A stretch of DNA of 64,000 bases from Desulfosporosinus fructosivorans (GTDB lineage Bacteria > Bacillota > Desulfitobacteriia > Desulfitobacteriales > Desulfitobacteriaceae), in assembly GCF_004766045.1 (NCBI RefSeq), contig NZ_SPQQ01000004.1, positions 310,001 through 374,000 on the forward strand, written 5' to 3'. The notes under the pieces were generated by a model. It had not been told where the DNA came from. It saw only the letters and a program-made list of their open reading frames with translations, and ran no database searches. This document shows positions 1 to 8,956 of this stretch, in pieces; positions within the stretch are counted from its first letter, which is position 1, and the number at the start of each line of letters is the position of its first letter. Both the position numbers and the translations under genes were made by a program.

Positions 1-528
<528 letters not shown>

Positions 529-660
529 TCAAATACTAAACCTCTACCTCTACAGCCTATTTACGATACTATTAAGCAAGATTCGGCCAATCATCTAACC
601 TAAAAGATCAATAATTTGAATACAAGGAATAACCCCTATACTCAAATGGCCAAATCCCGA

Positions 661-1986
661 TTACTTTTGAACCTTAGCGAATGCCCAATCCAAAACGTTT
701 AGTGCTTTCTCAAGCTGCTCATCTGTGATTACCAACGGCATCAACATCCGAATTATATTACCGTATACTCCCGCCGAAATTATTATAAGTCCTTGACTTA
801 GACATGCTTGAGTGATCTGAGCGGTTTCTTCTTTGGCAGGTTCCTTTGTCTCACGATCTTTGACTAGCTCAATTCCAATCATTGCACCCAGACTCCGGAT
901 ATCACCAATCAATGAATATTTCTCTTGCATACCTTTCAAACGACCCACGACGAAAGCTCCAATTTTCGCTGCCCTAGCCGAAAGTTTTTCGTGCTCGATA
1001 TAATTGATCGTCGCTAAACCAGCCGCACAAGCGAGTGGGTTTCCCGCGTAGGTGCCACCGATCATACCAGGTCCTGGAGCATCCATAATCTCCTTTTTAC
1101 CAACTACTGCACTTAAGGGCATACCAGCAGCAATGGACTTCGCCATAGTCATAAGATCAGGCTCGACACCATAGTTTTCAACCGCGAACATCTTACCAGT
1201 TCTTCCAAAACCTGTTTGAATCTCGTCTGCAATAAACACTATGCCGTGTTTTTCTGCAATCGTTTTTAAACCGGGCAGGAACTCCTTGGGTGGAACTATA
1301 AAGCCGCCTTCTCCTTGCACAGGCTCAATAATCATGGCTGCGATAGTTTCTGGCTCAACCTCGGCAGCGAAGAAACGCTCAAATTGTTCTAAACAGTGCA
1401 TTCCACAGCCTGGATAGGTGGAATGATAATAACATCGGTAGCAATAAGCAGAAGGGATCTTATAAATTTCAGGCGCAAACGGCCCAAAACCATACTTATA
1501 AGGTCTTACCTTACTAGTTAAGCCCATCGCTAAATTTGTTCTACCGTGGAAAGCCATTTCAAAAGCAATAACTCCCGTTCTTTTAGTATAAGAACGAGCA
1601 ATTTTGATGGCATTTTCCACTGCCTCAGCACCGCTGTTGACGTACGTTACTTTAAGGTCCCCCTTAATTGGTGTGATTTGGATCAGCTTCTCAGCCAAAT
1701 CTACCCAACCTTCGTACATAGATGTCATAAAGCAAGTGTGAATTAATTTTTCGGCTTGTTCCTTAATGGCGTCTACAACCGATTTGGGACAATGCCCAGC
1801 ATTCAAAACCCCAATACCACCATAAAAATCAATAAATTCGTTACCATCAACATCCGTCATTAATGCACCTGAAGCTTTCTCAATGAACAAAGGAGTTCCC
1901 TGTGAGATCCCTCTAGCTGTACATTTATTTTTTCTTTCAATTAGCGCTCTGGATTTTGGTCCTGGAAGTTCCATATTTTCAGTCAA
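661..1986 (-). CDS. gabT: 4-aminobutyrate aminotransferase (class III PLP transaminase)
   Basis: Class III aminotransferase of about 440 residues, the usual family length. It should transfer the amino group of GABA or a related omega-amino acid to 2-oxoglutarate. Visible features are YVNSGAEAVENAIKIAR (PLP phosphate binding), EPVQGEGGF, ADEIQTGFGRTG with the PLP-ring aspartate, and MAKSIAAGMPLS with the Schiff-base lysine. A cysteine cluster YCYRCYYHSTYPGCGMHC lies mid-protein, as in many clostridial GabT proteins. An ATG at 1995 directly abuts the GAGGGGG ribosome site, so the TTG at 1986, 9 nt downstream of that site, is the better start. Transcription is probably sigma-54 dependent. Exact substrate is inferred. 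Confidence 0.9.
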   Translation of the reverse strand: MTENMELPGPKSRALIERKNKCTARGISQGTPLFIEKASGALMTDVDGNEFIDFYGGIGVLNAGHCPKSVVDAIKEQAEKLIHTCFMTSMYEGWVDLAEKLIQITPIKGDLKVTYVNSGAEAVENAIKIARSYTKRTGVIAFEMAFHGRTNLAMGLTSKVRPYKYGFGPFAPEIYKIPSAYCYRCYYHSTYPGCGMHCLEQFERFFAAEVEPETIAAMIIEPVQGEGGFIVPPKEFLPGLKTIAEKHGIVFIADEIQTGFGRTGKMFAVENYGVEPDLMTMAKSIAAGMPLSAVVGKKEIMDAPGPGMIGGTYAGNPLACAAGLATINYIEHEKLSARAAKIGAFVVGRLKGMQEKYSLIGDIRSLGAMIGIELVKDRETKEPAKEETAQITQACLSQGLIIISAGVYGNIIRMLMPLVITDEQLEKALNVLDWAFAKVQK

Positions 1987-2062
1987 TGCTAACATCCCCC
2001 TCGTATTTCTTCTACTAAAAGATATTACATACAGCTCGTTCCTTCACTATTCTTAAGTGTTA

Positions 2063-2078
2063 TGCAATTCTCGCGCCA
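2063..2078 (-). promoter_or_regulatory. Sigma-54 (-24/-12) promoter of gabT
   Basis: On the minus strand the sequence TGGCGCGAGAATTGCA matches the sigma-54 consensus TGGCACG-N4-TTGCW at every fixed position but one, with GG and GC in the required 10-nt spacing. It would start transcription about 60 nt upstream of the gabT start. Sigma-54 promoters need an AAA+ activator bound upstream. No such activator gene is in the window. Confidence 0.72.
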
Positions 2079-2140
2079 TAGATTCCATTTCTATTCCATA
2101 GCCGTGTATAAATAGTTTCCATAATCAATCTCAAAATAAC

Positions 2141-2237
2141 AGATGCATCTATACATTTGATTTTCCAGATCCACCCCAACGAGCCTACCCCTGAATTCAA
2201 TAAACTCGTTCTATACACGGAGATGCATTTATGCATT
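2141..2237. promoter_or_regulatory. Paired upstream repeats, candidate activator sites for gabT
   Basis: Two 17-bp direct copies, AGATGCATCTATACATT (2141-2157) and AGATGCATTTATGCATT (2221-2237), share 15 of 17 bases, each with inner dyad symmetry. They begin 80 bp apart, 60-160 bp upstream of the sigma-54 promoter, where enhancer-binding activators usually sit. A 9-bp inverted pair (CCGTGTATA at 2102, TATACACGG at 2212) also spans the region. Binding by an activator is inference. Confidence 0.5.
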
Positions 2238-2315
2238 AGACTAATGTATTATTGAAGTTTATTCTAGCTAAAATATTGCGCAGACAAGGCGACGGACAGG
2301 AGACGGACGCACACG

Positions 2316-2379
2316 CAGACAAGGGACGGTTCTCCTGTCTAACTTTTAAAGTTAGACAGGAGAACCGTCCCCTTGTCTG
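2316..2379. repeat. Long REP-like palindrome with GGGACGGTTCTC core
   Basis: A nearly perfect inverted repeat with arms of about 31 bp (CAGACAAGG...GACGGTTCTCCTGTC and its complement) meets at a TTTAAA centre. The core GGACGGTTCTC-TGTCT recurs at 61039-61140. Sequence-rich palindromes of this type in Firmicutes are commonly associated with REP-associated tyrosine transposases. No transposase is present here. The surrounding 2240-2315 contains partial copies of GACAAGG/GACGGAC and no gene. Confidence 0.7.
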
Positions 2380-2403
2380 TCTTTCGTTACCTTGTCTGAG
2401 GTG

Positions 2404-2724
2404 CTACATAAGTAACCTATCCAATCCCCAAAACACAGTCATCCCAAAAATAATTCCCAAAAAAAGATTTGGTACGAATCTAGAAAAAAGAAATGTTAAG
2501 AGCCCTGCCCATAAAAAGGGATTATGAATTAGGACGATCGAACCACTTGGAGTCACTAATTCTGGAATAACGAGCGCTGCCAATAAGGCAATGGGAACAA
2601 GCTCTATAAAATCACGAGCAAAACCCTGAACATTTTTCCCTTTAAACAGAAGAAAAGGTAAGACACGTGAGCCATAAGTGACTAAGGTCATTAATAAAAT
2701 GGTCCCTAAAAGTTGGCTTGACAT
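2404..2724 (-). CDS. azlD: AzlD-family branched-chain amino-acid transport subunit
   Basis: A 106-residue hydrophobic protein with about four membrane segments, typical in length and pattern for AzlD (TYGSRVLPFLL near residue 20, RFVPNLFLGIIFGM near the end). AzlC and AzlD together export branched-chain amino acids or analogues. It lies immediately downstream of azlC, with only a 2-nt gap and a GGAGG ribosome site inside the azlC 3' end, so the pair is co-translated. Confidence 0.85.
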   Translation of the reverse strand: MSSQLLGTILLMTLVTYGSRVLPFLLFKGKNVQGFARDFIELVPIALLAALVIPELVTPSGSIVLIHNPFLWAGLLTFLFSRFVPNLFLGIIFGMTVFWGLDRLLM

Positions 2725-2726
2725 GT

Positions 2727-3485
2727 TTACCCTCCTTCTCTATTATGCGTTTGTAGTATGCCTGGCTGATCGATTGGCAGTGGAATCTTTTTCCCACGCC
2801 ACCATGCCCCAATTCCGGCTGCAAGTGCCACACTCAAAATCAGATAGATTTTTCCAGGGATAAGCATTTTCAAAACAACTGCAAGTATTGCTGCTAGGAG
2901 GTAAGTTATATAGTTTTTTCGAGACAAAGACGTGGTTGTCAAAATAATAAACAATGCTAAAAGTGCGAATTGGAAACCCGAAAACTGAATAGGCAACCAT
3001 TTGCCAATCACAGCACCCAGGATCGTAAAAATGAACCAAGATGAAAAAGCGCCTAAATTAATCCCCAACATGACCCGGCGACGATTTTCTTCGCCGGCCA
3101 CTTCCTTTAAAACCCTCGTATTAAGCACAAACGTTTCATCGGTAAGTCCTTGTGCCAACCCTAATGACCAAAAAATCGTTCGTTCTGGGAAAAAGGGAAC
3201 GACGGACAGACTCATCAAAACATGGCGAATATTAAGAATTAGGGTGGTTAAGCCAATCATCCAAATGGTAGCTCCTTGATGAATCATTTCAATCGCTATG
3301 AACTGTGCCGCACCAGCATAGACAAAGAAAGACATCAGGCCGGCTTCCCAAAAAGTAAGTCCGAACTGTGTTGCTAAAATTCCGAAGGTTACAGCTACTG
3401 GCGCGTACCCAATCACAATTGTCAATGATTGTTGCAGCCCATATCTGAAGCCCCGACTTACTCCTAGGGATGTTCCGCTGGTCAT
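2727..3485 (-). CDS. azlC: AzlC-family branched-chain amino-acid permease
   Basis: A 252-residue membrane protein with N-terminal GYAPVAVTFGILATQFGL and SFFVYAGAAQFIAIEMI, the characteristic AzlC signatures, and about five to six hydrophobic segments. It forms an exporter with AzlD. Its ATG overlaps the aroA stop (ATGA), so it is translationally coupled to aroA. Export substrate is unknown. Placement behind aromatic biosynthesis genes raises the possibility that it relieves accumulated amino acids, which is inference. Confidence 0.87.
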   Translation of the reverse strand: MTSGTSLGVSRGFRYGLQQSLTIVIGYAPVAVTFGILATQFGLTFWEAGLMSFFVYAGAAQFIAIEMIHQGATIWMIGLTTLILNIRHVLMSLSVVPFFPERTIFWSLGLAQGLTDETFVLNTRVLKEVAGEENRRRVMLGINLGAFSSWFIFTILGAVIGKWLPIQFSGFQFALLALFIILTTTSLSRKNYITYLLAAILAVVLKMLIPGKIYLILSVALAAGIGAWWRGKKIPLPIDQPGILQTHNREGG

Positions 3486-4768
3486 TGGGCGACCTTCTTG
3501 ATCACGGCCATAAAGTCAGGATATGATACATCAGCTGCTGCCATGTCTTCTACGCTGACCCCTTCCTTCGATAGCATTCCGGCGATTGCCCACGCCATGG
3601 CCAATCGATGATCTCCTAGACTACTCGCCTGCCCACCTCGCAAGGAGGGTTGCCCATGGATACGCAATCCATCTGGAAGTTCTTCGACCTTGGCCCCCAG
3701 AGCATTTAATCCCTCAACCACTGTACTGATACGGTCGCTTTCCTTGACTCTCAGTTCTGCAGCATCTCGAATGACGGTTTCTCCTTCCGCAAGGCATGCG
3801 GCCACCGCCAGAATGGGGATTTCATCAATCAGTCGCGGAATCATGTCCCCTCCGATTTCGATACCCCTAAGCTTAGCTGGACGCACACGTAACGTTGCCC
3901 TAGGCTCACCACAGATTTCCAAAACATCGATCAACTCGATATCCGCGCCCATGGTTATAAGTGCGTCTAGTATTCCTGTACGAGTCGGGTTAACTCCGAC
4001 ATTGGGCAGAATTATCTCGCCACTTCCTGCGAGACTTCCTAAGACGAGGAAGAAAGCGGCAGATGAAATATCACCTGGGACAGAAACATCCTGACCTGTT
4101 AAGAGCCCCCCCCCGTGCACACTTACCGCGGTCTTCTCGCTTAAGACCTCAACTCCGAACCCCCTGAGCATTCGTTCAGTATGATCTCTAGAAAGAGCTG
4201 GTTCTTCCACTGTCGTTACTCCACTCGCTCTCAATCCCGCCAAGATGATAGCCGATTTGACTTGGGCTGAAGCCACCGTTGTCCGGAAGGTTTGTCCTTG
4301 CAACTGACCGCCGCTCATCGTCAGGGGAAATAAATTACCGCCAAGGCGTCCCATAATCTGTGCACCCATCAGCTTGAGCGGGTCGGTGACACGCCTCATC
4401 GGTCGAGACCTAAGGGACGCATCCCCAGTCATCGTGACTGTGAAAGGGCTTCCAGCCAAGACACCAAGCATTAACCGCGACGTCGTTCCTGAATTACCAG
4501 CATCTAATACATCCGTTGGCTCAGTCCAAGCTTCCATTCCCTTGCCGTGAATCCAAACCTCCGTCCCCTCTCTTTCCGAAGGGACTCCCAATTGTTTCAA
4601 GCAACGAAGCGTACTTAAACAGTCCTGACCCAATAAGAAATTCGAAATATGGGTATCTCCATGAGCCATCCCTCCCAAGAGAGCCGCCCGATGTGATATA
4701 GATTTATCGCCCGGAACTCGGATTTCTCCTTCCACGCCAGAGACTGGCTTTATAAACACGCCTCGCAT
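3482..4768 (-). CDS. aroA: 3-phosphoshikimate 1-carboxyvinyltransferase (EPSP synthase)
   Basis: Sixth shikimate-pathway step: shikimate-3-phosphate plus PEP gives EPSP. The 428-residue protein carries IRVPGDKSISHRAALLGG (PEP and S3P binding lysine), LDAGNSGTTSRLM, and LRVKESDRISTVVEGLNALG near the C-terminus, all hallmarks of the family. An ATG with GGGAGG 8 nt upstream fixes the start. The gene follows aroF and tyrA in the same direction and overlaps azlC by 4 nt. Fragments such as LLGQDCLSTL resemble the Gram-positive class, but class assignment is not certain from sequence alone. Confidence 0.95.
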   Translation of the reverse strand: MRGVFIKPVSGVEGEIRVPGDKSISHRAALLGGMAHGDTHISNFLLGQDCLSTLRCLKQLGVPSEREGTEVWIHGKGMEAWTEPTDVLDAGNSGTTSRLMLGVLAGSPFTVTMTGDASLRSRPMRRVTDPLKLMGAQIMGRLGGNLFPLTMSGGQLQGQTFRTTVASAQVKSAIILAGLRASGVTTVEEPALSRDHTERMLRGFGVEVLSEKTAVSVHGGGLLTGQDVSVPGDISSAAFFLVLGSLAGSGEIILPNVGVNPTRTGILDALITMGADIELIDVLEICGEPRATLRVRPAKLRGIEIGGDMIPRLIDEIPILAVAACLAEGETVIRDAAELRVKESDRISTVVEGLNALGAKVEELPDGLRIHGQPSLRGGQASSLGDHRLAMAWAIAGMLSKEGVSVEDMAAADVSYPDFMAVIKKVAQ

Positions 4769-4819
4769 AGTATATACCTCCCTTAGTCATAGATTAAATA
4801 GATCTAAAGTTCTAACGAC

Positions 4820-5722
4820 TTAATTTATATATCCCCGAACCACATGAGCCTTTCGAAAGGCTTCAGCAATAGCCTCTCCATCTCCCCGCTGAAGGCTATC
4901 TCGTAATTCTTGGATTCTTTGTTCCCAAAGGGTAAGCCCTCCGAGAATTGCATCGGAATTCCGCACCATAATCTCCTTCCACATTTCGGGAGAACTATCT
5001 GCAATGCGTGTCAACTCTCGAAAACTCCGTCCGGCTAGCGCTAAGGCCGCCCCGCCTTCTTGGGAAACATCATGAGTAGCCAAAGCCAAAGCCACTGCTA
5101 ACAAATGTGGGATATGACTGACCATTGCCACCTCTACATCATGATCCCTTGGTTCACGGAATACAGCTTTGGCACCAAATCCTTGAATAACTGCTACAAG
5201 CTTTTGAACCACATTGGGAGGACAGTCGCCTGCAGGGGTTAAGACATATGGATAATTGCGAAAAAGATTGGGATTTGCAGCGCCAAACCCGGACTGTTCC
5301 GAACCAGTCATAGGATGACCGCCTACAAAGTAGAAGTCGCGAGAACCATTTTGGACATTCATTTGGGATTTATTGCAAATTTCAGTTTTGATACTTCCTA
5401 CATCGGTAACTATAGTCCCCTTAGGAATCCTACCAAGCAAGAGATCGTACCCCTTAGCCAACATCTGAAGAGGTAAAGCTAAAACAACCAAATCAACCTC
5501 TAGAAACGGGGGCATTTCAGTCCACCCTCCCTGAATCCATCCTCTACAGACAGCTTCATCAATACTGGCCTTTTCCGGGTCAACGGCAAAAACCTCCCAT
5601 CCACTCTGATACAAGGCGCCTGCCCAGGACCCACCAATCAAACCCAAGCCGAGGATACAAGCCTTCGGAATGCGATGGCCTGACCATCCCGGAGTCAAAA
5701 TACCCTCTGGACCGTCTAACAC
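4820..5722 (-). CDS. tyrA: Prephenate dehydrogenase
   Basis: Oxidative decarboxylation of prephenate to 4-hydroxyphenylpyruvate for tyrosine. The 300-residue protein has an N-terminal NAD-binding LGLGLIGGSWAGAL and the prephenate-binding VGGHPMTGSEQSGFGAA. There is no C-terminal ACT domain, so feedback by tyrosine through that domain is not expected. The start is GTG at 5722, which overlaps the aroF stop by 7 nt and has a GGGGGAA ribosome site inside aroF. Co-transcription with aroF and aroA is nearly certain. Confidence 0.92.
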   Translation of the reverse strand: MLDGPEGILTPGWSGHRIPKACILGLGLIGGSWAGALYQSGWEVFAVDPEKASIDEAVCRGWIQGGWTEMPPFLEVDLVVLALPLQMLAKGYDLLLGRIPKGTIVTDVGSIKTEICNKSQMNVQNGSRDFYFVGGHPMTGSEQSGFGAANPNLFRNYPYVLTPAGDCPPNVVQKLVAVIQGFGAKAVFREPRDHDVEVAMVSHIPHLLAVALALATHDVSQEGGAALALAGRSFRELTRIADSSPEMWKEIMVRNSDAILGGLTLWEQRIQELRDSLQRGDGEAIAEAFRKAHVVRGYIN

Positions 5723-6747
5723 GAACTCACTTCCCCCATCTGACGATCGAGGGCGGTAGAAAGCCTTGCCAAATCAGCCATCATGATTTCGAATTTTTCC
5801 GGTGTTAAGGACTGTTTTCCGTCTGAAACGGCCTTTTCTGGATGTGGATGTACTTCAACAATCAAGCCATCTGCTCCAGCAGCCAGAGCCGCTTTTGCCA
5901 TAGGATGAACTAATTGCCACTTCCCAGTTCCATGACTAGGGTCAACAATGACTGGCAAGTGGGATAGGGCATGAAGAGCAGGGACCATGCTTAAATCGAG
6001 AGTATTTCGTGTATAGCTTTCAAAGGTACGGATGCCCCGTTCGCAGAACATCACCTGGTAGTTTCCTCCATCCATGATGTACTCAGCAGCCATCATCCAT
6101 TCCTCTAACGTTGCGGAGGGACCTCTTTTAAGGAGTACTGGTTTCCCGCATTTAGCAACTTCCTTGAGGAGGACAAAGTTCTGCATGTTCCGGGCACCGA
6201 TTTGGAGAACATCTGCGTAATGTGCCACTAAGGAAACGTCCTGCGCATCAATAACTTCTGTGATCACTAAAAGACCTGTCTCGTCACGTGCTTCTGCCAA
6301 ATAACGCAATCCTTCTTCCTCCAAGCCCTGGAAGGAATAGGGAGATGTACGAGGTTTAAAGGCGCCCCCACGCAAAAAGGTCGCACCAGCCTCGCGTACA
6401 GCATGCGCCGTTTCCAAGATTTGAGCTCTACTTTCGACAGCACAAGGACCTGCCATCACATGAATCTTATTACCACCAATCTCTTGTCCCCCAACCCGAA
6501 TAATGCTATCAGCAGCGTGAAACTCCCGGCTAACCAATTTATATGGAGCCAGAATAGGCACGACTTTTTCTACCCAAGGCAACGCTTCTAAATCAAGGGC
6601 TTCCATTCGTGAGCGATCTCCGATAGCCCCCATTATCGTTTTCTCAACTCCTTGAGATAGATGTATTTTGAAACCCTCATCCGTTAACCGTGTGGAAACC
6701 TCTTCAATCTGATCTACCGTTGCACCCATTTTCATAACAATAATCAT
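5716..6747 (-). CDS. aroF: 3-deoxy-7-phosphoheptulonate synthase (DAHP synthase, KDPS-like)
   Basis: First committed step of aromatic biosynthesis, condensing PEP with erythrose-4-phosphate. The first ~75 residues form the ferredoxin-like regulatory domain of the AroA-beta type (MIIVMKMGATVDQIEEV). The barrel follows, with MAGPCAVES, FLRGGAFKPRTSPYSFQG, QIGARNMQNF, VLLKRGPSATLEEW and VIVDPSHGTGK. ATG 6747 has a GGAG site 9 nt upstream. It leads the aroF-tyrA-aroA-azlC-azlD unit. The N-terminal domain suggests allosteric feedback. The long leader with a terminator hairpin points to additional transcriptional attenuation. Confidence 0.94.
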   Translation of the reverse strand: MIIVMKMGATVDQIEEVSTRLTDEGFKIHLSQGVEKTIMGAIGDRSRMEALDLEALPWVEKVVPILAPYKLVSREFHAADSIIRVGGQEIGGNKIHVMAGPCAVESRAQILETAHAVREAGATFLRGGAFKPRTSPYSFQGLEEEGLRYLAEARDETGLLVITEVIDAQDVSLVAHYADVLQIGARNMQNFVLLKEVAKCGKPVLLKRGPSATLEEWMMAAEYIMDGGNYQVMFCERGIRTFESYTRNTLDLSMVPALHALSHLPVIVDPSHGTGKWQLVHPMAKAALAAGADGLIVEVHPHPEKAVSDGKQSLTPEKFEIMMADLARLSTALDRQMGEVSSC

Positions 6748-6833
6748 TTTTTACATCTCCTTCTACCATACTACTTTATCAATATCAGCTTAGTTGTTTA
6801 TACTTTGTGGTCATGGATGGTGACAGGGGGGCC

Positions 6834-6861
6834 AAAAAAGACACCCTGAATAGAGGGTGCC
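6834..6861 (-). terminator. Terminator hairpin in the aroF leader (possible attenuator)
   Basis: On the minus strand GGCACCCT-CTATTC-AGGGTGTC is followed by TTTTTT, a classic intrinsic terminator, 87 nt before aroF. No minus-strand gene lies upstream of it, because cls at 7324 points away, so it most likely acts on the aroF leader transcript. Confidence 0.6.
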
Positions 6862-7110
6862 TTGACTCTTAATCGCCCCCATCCTACAATCCTACTTATC
6901 TTAGACGAGCCCTTCGCGAAGCACCCACAGGAACCCCACGCCACCATCCTACATATAGCTTTGCCATACAAAGCTAAGTTTCTCCACTAATAGCGAACTA
7001 ATACTGAAACATTGAACTGTAAATTTAAACTATCTTACCACAGAATGGGCTATCCTCACAACCCCTATAACCCATTTTGGCCGAAAAGAAAAATGGCTCA
7101 AGCTCGTCTC
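6862..7110 (-). promoter_or_regulatory. Untranslated aroF leader region
   Basis: There is no gene here. The minus strand has two near-identical 15-mers (TGTAGGATGG-GGCG type, plus-strand 6874-6888 and 6939-6953, 14 of 15 identical), a GCTTCGCGAAG mini-hairpin between them and a GCTTTG...CAAAGC hairpin near 6960-6980. A candidate -10-rich stretch (TATAAT/TATAAAG) lies near 7210-7260. A canonical T-box core could not be confirmed. Confidence 0.35.
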
Positions 7111-7195
7111 CACTGGAGACCATCGCACCGGTGGGTTTCGTCACCGAGACCTTGATAGGCAACTCACGTTGAACGATTCACTTTTGCTCCGTTTT
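7111..7195. repeat. Intergenic repeat, copy 1 of 3
   Basis: Contains GTCTCCACTGGAGAC (perfect dyad), CACCGGTGG, TTTCGTCACCGAG and GTTGAACGATTCACTTTT. Parts are shared with 62484-62530 (ACTGGAGAC-TCGCAC-GGTGG-TTT-GTCACCGA) and with 46723-46782 (TTTCGTCA-CGAG, AACGA-TTCACTTTT). The CGGTG/CACCG stem is preserved. Function is unknown. Confidence 0.5.
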
Positions 7196-7323
7196 CTACC
7201 ATGCTAATATCTTTATACTATATATAAAGTAGCGTAATCGTATAGAGTATATTATATTTAGTAATAGTTAGTTATAGACTGAACGCATTGATCTGCTAGC
7301 TAACACAATTAGGGGTGTAGAAT

Positions 7324-8859
7324 GTGAAGAAGTTATTAAAACTTTTATTTAATAGGGTCGTATTAGTCGGTGTACCAATCATGATACAGCTATTTGCTTT
7401 GGTGATGGTCATTTGGAGATTTAACAACTACTTTATTTATTTTTATGTCTTTTGCACATTTCTGAGTGTATTAGCCTTACTGAGAATATTAAGTGGCAAA
7501 ACCAATCCAGCCTATAAAATTGGCTGGATTATTCCTATTATGCTCTTTCCCCTCTTTGGAGGACTTGTATATCTTATGTTTGGCGACTACAAATTGAGCA
7601 AGCGCTCCAAAAAGAAAGTGCATATAATTCAAAACACGATGAACCAGTCACTTAGCCAAAACGAGGTAGTTATTAATAAAATTCAAATACGGGACAAAAA
7701 TGCGGCCAATCAGTCACGCTATATCAAAAGCTACTCTTACTGCCCCGTTTATCAAAACACGACCTCAGAGTATCTAACACCAGGCGAACGAATGTATGAA
7801 CGTTTGCTGGAGGAACTGAAAAAGGCCGAGCGCTATATTTTTCTAGAATATTTTCTCATCAAAGAAGGTCTCATGTGGAGTGCCATACTAGATATTCTCG
7901 TAGAAAAAGCAGGTCAGGGCGTGGATATCCGCGTCATGTATGATGATGTAGGGTGCCTTCTCACGTTGCCCTCTGGGTATGCTAAGCAACTTGAAAGAAT
8001 GGGAATCAAGTGCTGTGTGTTCAATCCCTTTATCCCGGTTCTGTCTACTCGCGTTAACAACCGTGACCATCGCAAAATTGCAGTCATCGACGGCTATACA
8101 GCCTTTACGGGAGGCCTCAATCTCGCAGATGAATATATTAACGCTTATGCGAGACACGGACACTGGAAAGACTCTGCTATTATGCTTCAGGGGGAGGCTA
8201 GTTGGAGCTTCACTGTAATGTTCCTATCTTTATGGAATAGCCAGAAGAAAACCAGTGAGGACTATGAGCAGTACAAACCAGCCACACGGCCAGCAAAAGT
8301 TTTTGTTTGTGACGGATATGTTCAGCCTTTTAGCGACACGCCTTTAGATGATGAATCTTTAGGAGAAACCGTTTATCTGAATCTCATCAACACAGCTGAG
8401 CGATATGTATACATCAATACGCCCTATCTCATTCTCGACAATGTGATGATGACCGCCCTTTGCTCCGCGGCAAAGCGGAGTGTGGATATCCGAATTGTAA
8501 CACCGCATATCCCAGACAAATGGTTTGTCCATGCTGTGACCCAAGCAAACTATGATGTCCTTGTGGAAAGTGGCGTGAAAATCTATGAGTACACCCCCGG
8601 CTTTGTTCACTCAAAATCTCTTGCGGTAGATGACGAGTTCGCAGTTGTTGGAACTATCAATTTGGATTATCGCAGTCTGTACCTCCATTTTGAATGCGGT
8701 GTCTGGCTTTATCAGACTCAAAGTGTTTTAGAAGTCAAAGAGGATTTTCTTAAGACCTTGGAGCTATGTCAACCCATTACCATAGAAGACTGTCGGACTG
8801 TCAAATGGTACAAAAGGCTAGGGCGTTCTATTCTGCGTGTCTTAGCTCCGCTGATGTAG
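7324..8859 (+). CDS. cls: Cardiolipin synthase
   Basis: Joins two phosphatidylglycerols to cardiolipin at the membrane. The 511-residue protein has two N-terminal membrane segments (about residues 10-60) and two phospholipase-D catalytic motifs: DHRKIAVIDGYTAFTGGLN near residue 240, and HSKSLAVDDEFAVVGTINLD near residue 425. This is the normal Cls architecture. An ATG two bases upstream is followed at once by a TGA, so GTG at 7324 is the start, with AGGGGTG upstream. It stands alone between two minus-strand units. Confidence 0.93.
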   Translation: MKKLLKLLFNRVVLVGVPIMIQLFALVMVIWRFNNYFIYFYVFCTFLSVLALLRILSGKTNPAYKIGWIIPIMLFPLFGGLVYLMFGDYKLSKRSKKKVHIIQNTMNQSLSQNEVVINKIQIRDKNAANQSRYIKSYSYCPVYQNTTSEYLTPGERMYERLLEELKKAERYIFLEYFLIKEGLMWSAILDILVEKAGQGVDIRVMYDDVGCLLTLPSGYAKQLERMGIKCCVFNPFIPVLSTRVNNRDHRKIAVIDGYTAFTGGLNLADEYINAYARHGHWKDSAIMLQGEASWSFTVMFLSLWNSQKKTSEDYEQYKPATRPAKVFVCDGYVQPFSDTPLDDESLGETVYLNLINTAERYVYINTPYLILDNVMMTALCSAAKRSVDIRIVTPHIPDKWFVHAVTQANYDVLVESGVKIYEYTPGFVHSKSLAVDDEFAVVGTINLDYRSLYLHFECGVWLYQTQSVLEVKEDFLKTLELCQPITIEDCRTVKWYKRLGRSILRVLAPLM

Positions 8860-8873
8860 TGAATTAAAACGAA

Positions 8874-8903
8874 AATCGTGCAGCAAAAAACAGCTACACG
8901 ATT
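8874..8903. terminator. Bidirectional terminator between cls and aroH
   Basis: AATCGTG-CAGC...GCT-CACGATT forms a stem-loop 15 nt after the cls stop. On the minus strand it is followed by TTTTCGTTTT, so it can also end the aroH transcript. Confidence 0.65.
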
Positions 8904-8956
8904 CTATCACGTCTTATATTAGTTAACTAAAACATAATCTGTCAATGGATCGAAAG

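Noticed and set aside
1370..1450. Cysteine cluster in GabT as a novel metal site
   Set aside because: CxxC...C...C runs of this kind occur in many clostridial and Bacillus GabT proteins, so it is not special to this genome.
2252..2527. 91-codon plus-strand frame across the REP-like palindrome
   Set aside because: It reads through the palindrome and antisense to azlD, so it is not a plausible gene.
6862..7260. T-box riboswitch upstream of aroF
   Set aside because: A fragment AGGATGGTGGCGTGG only partly resembles the AGGGTGGNACCGCG core, and no clear specifier stem or AGTA bulge was found. The terminator alone is claimed.
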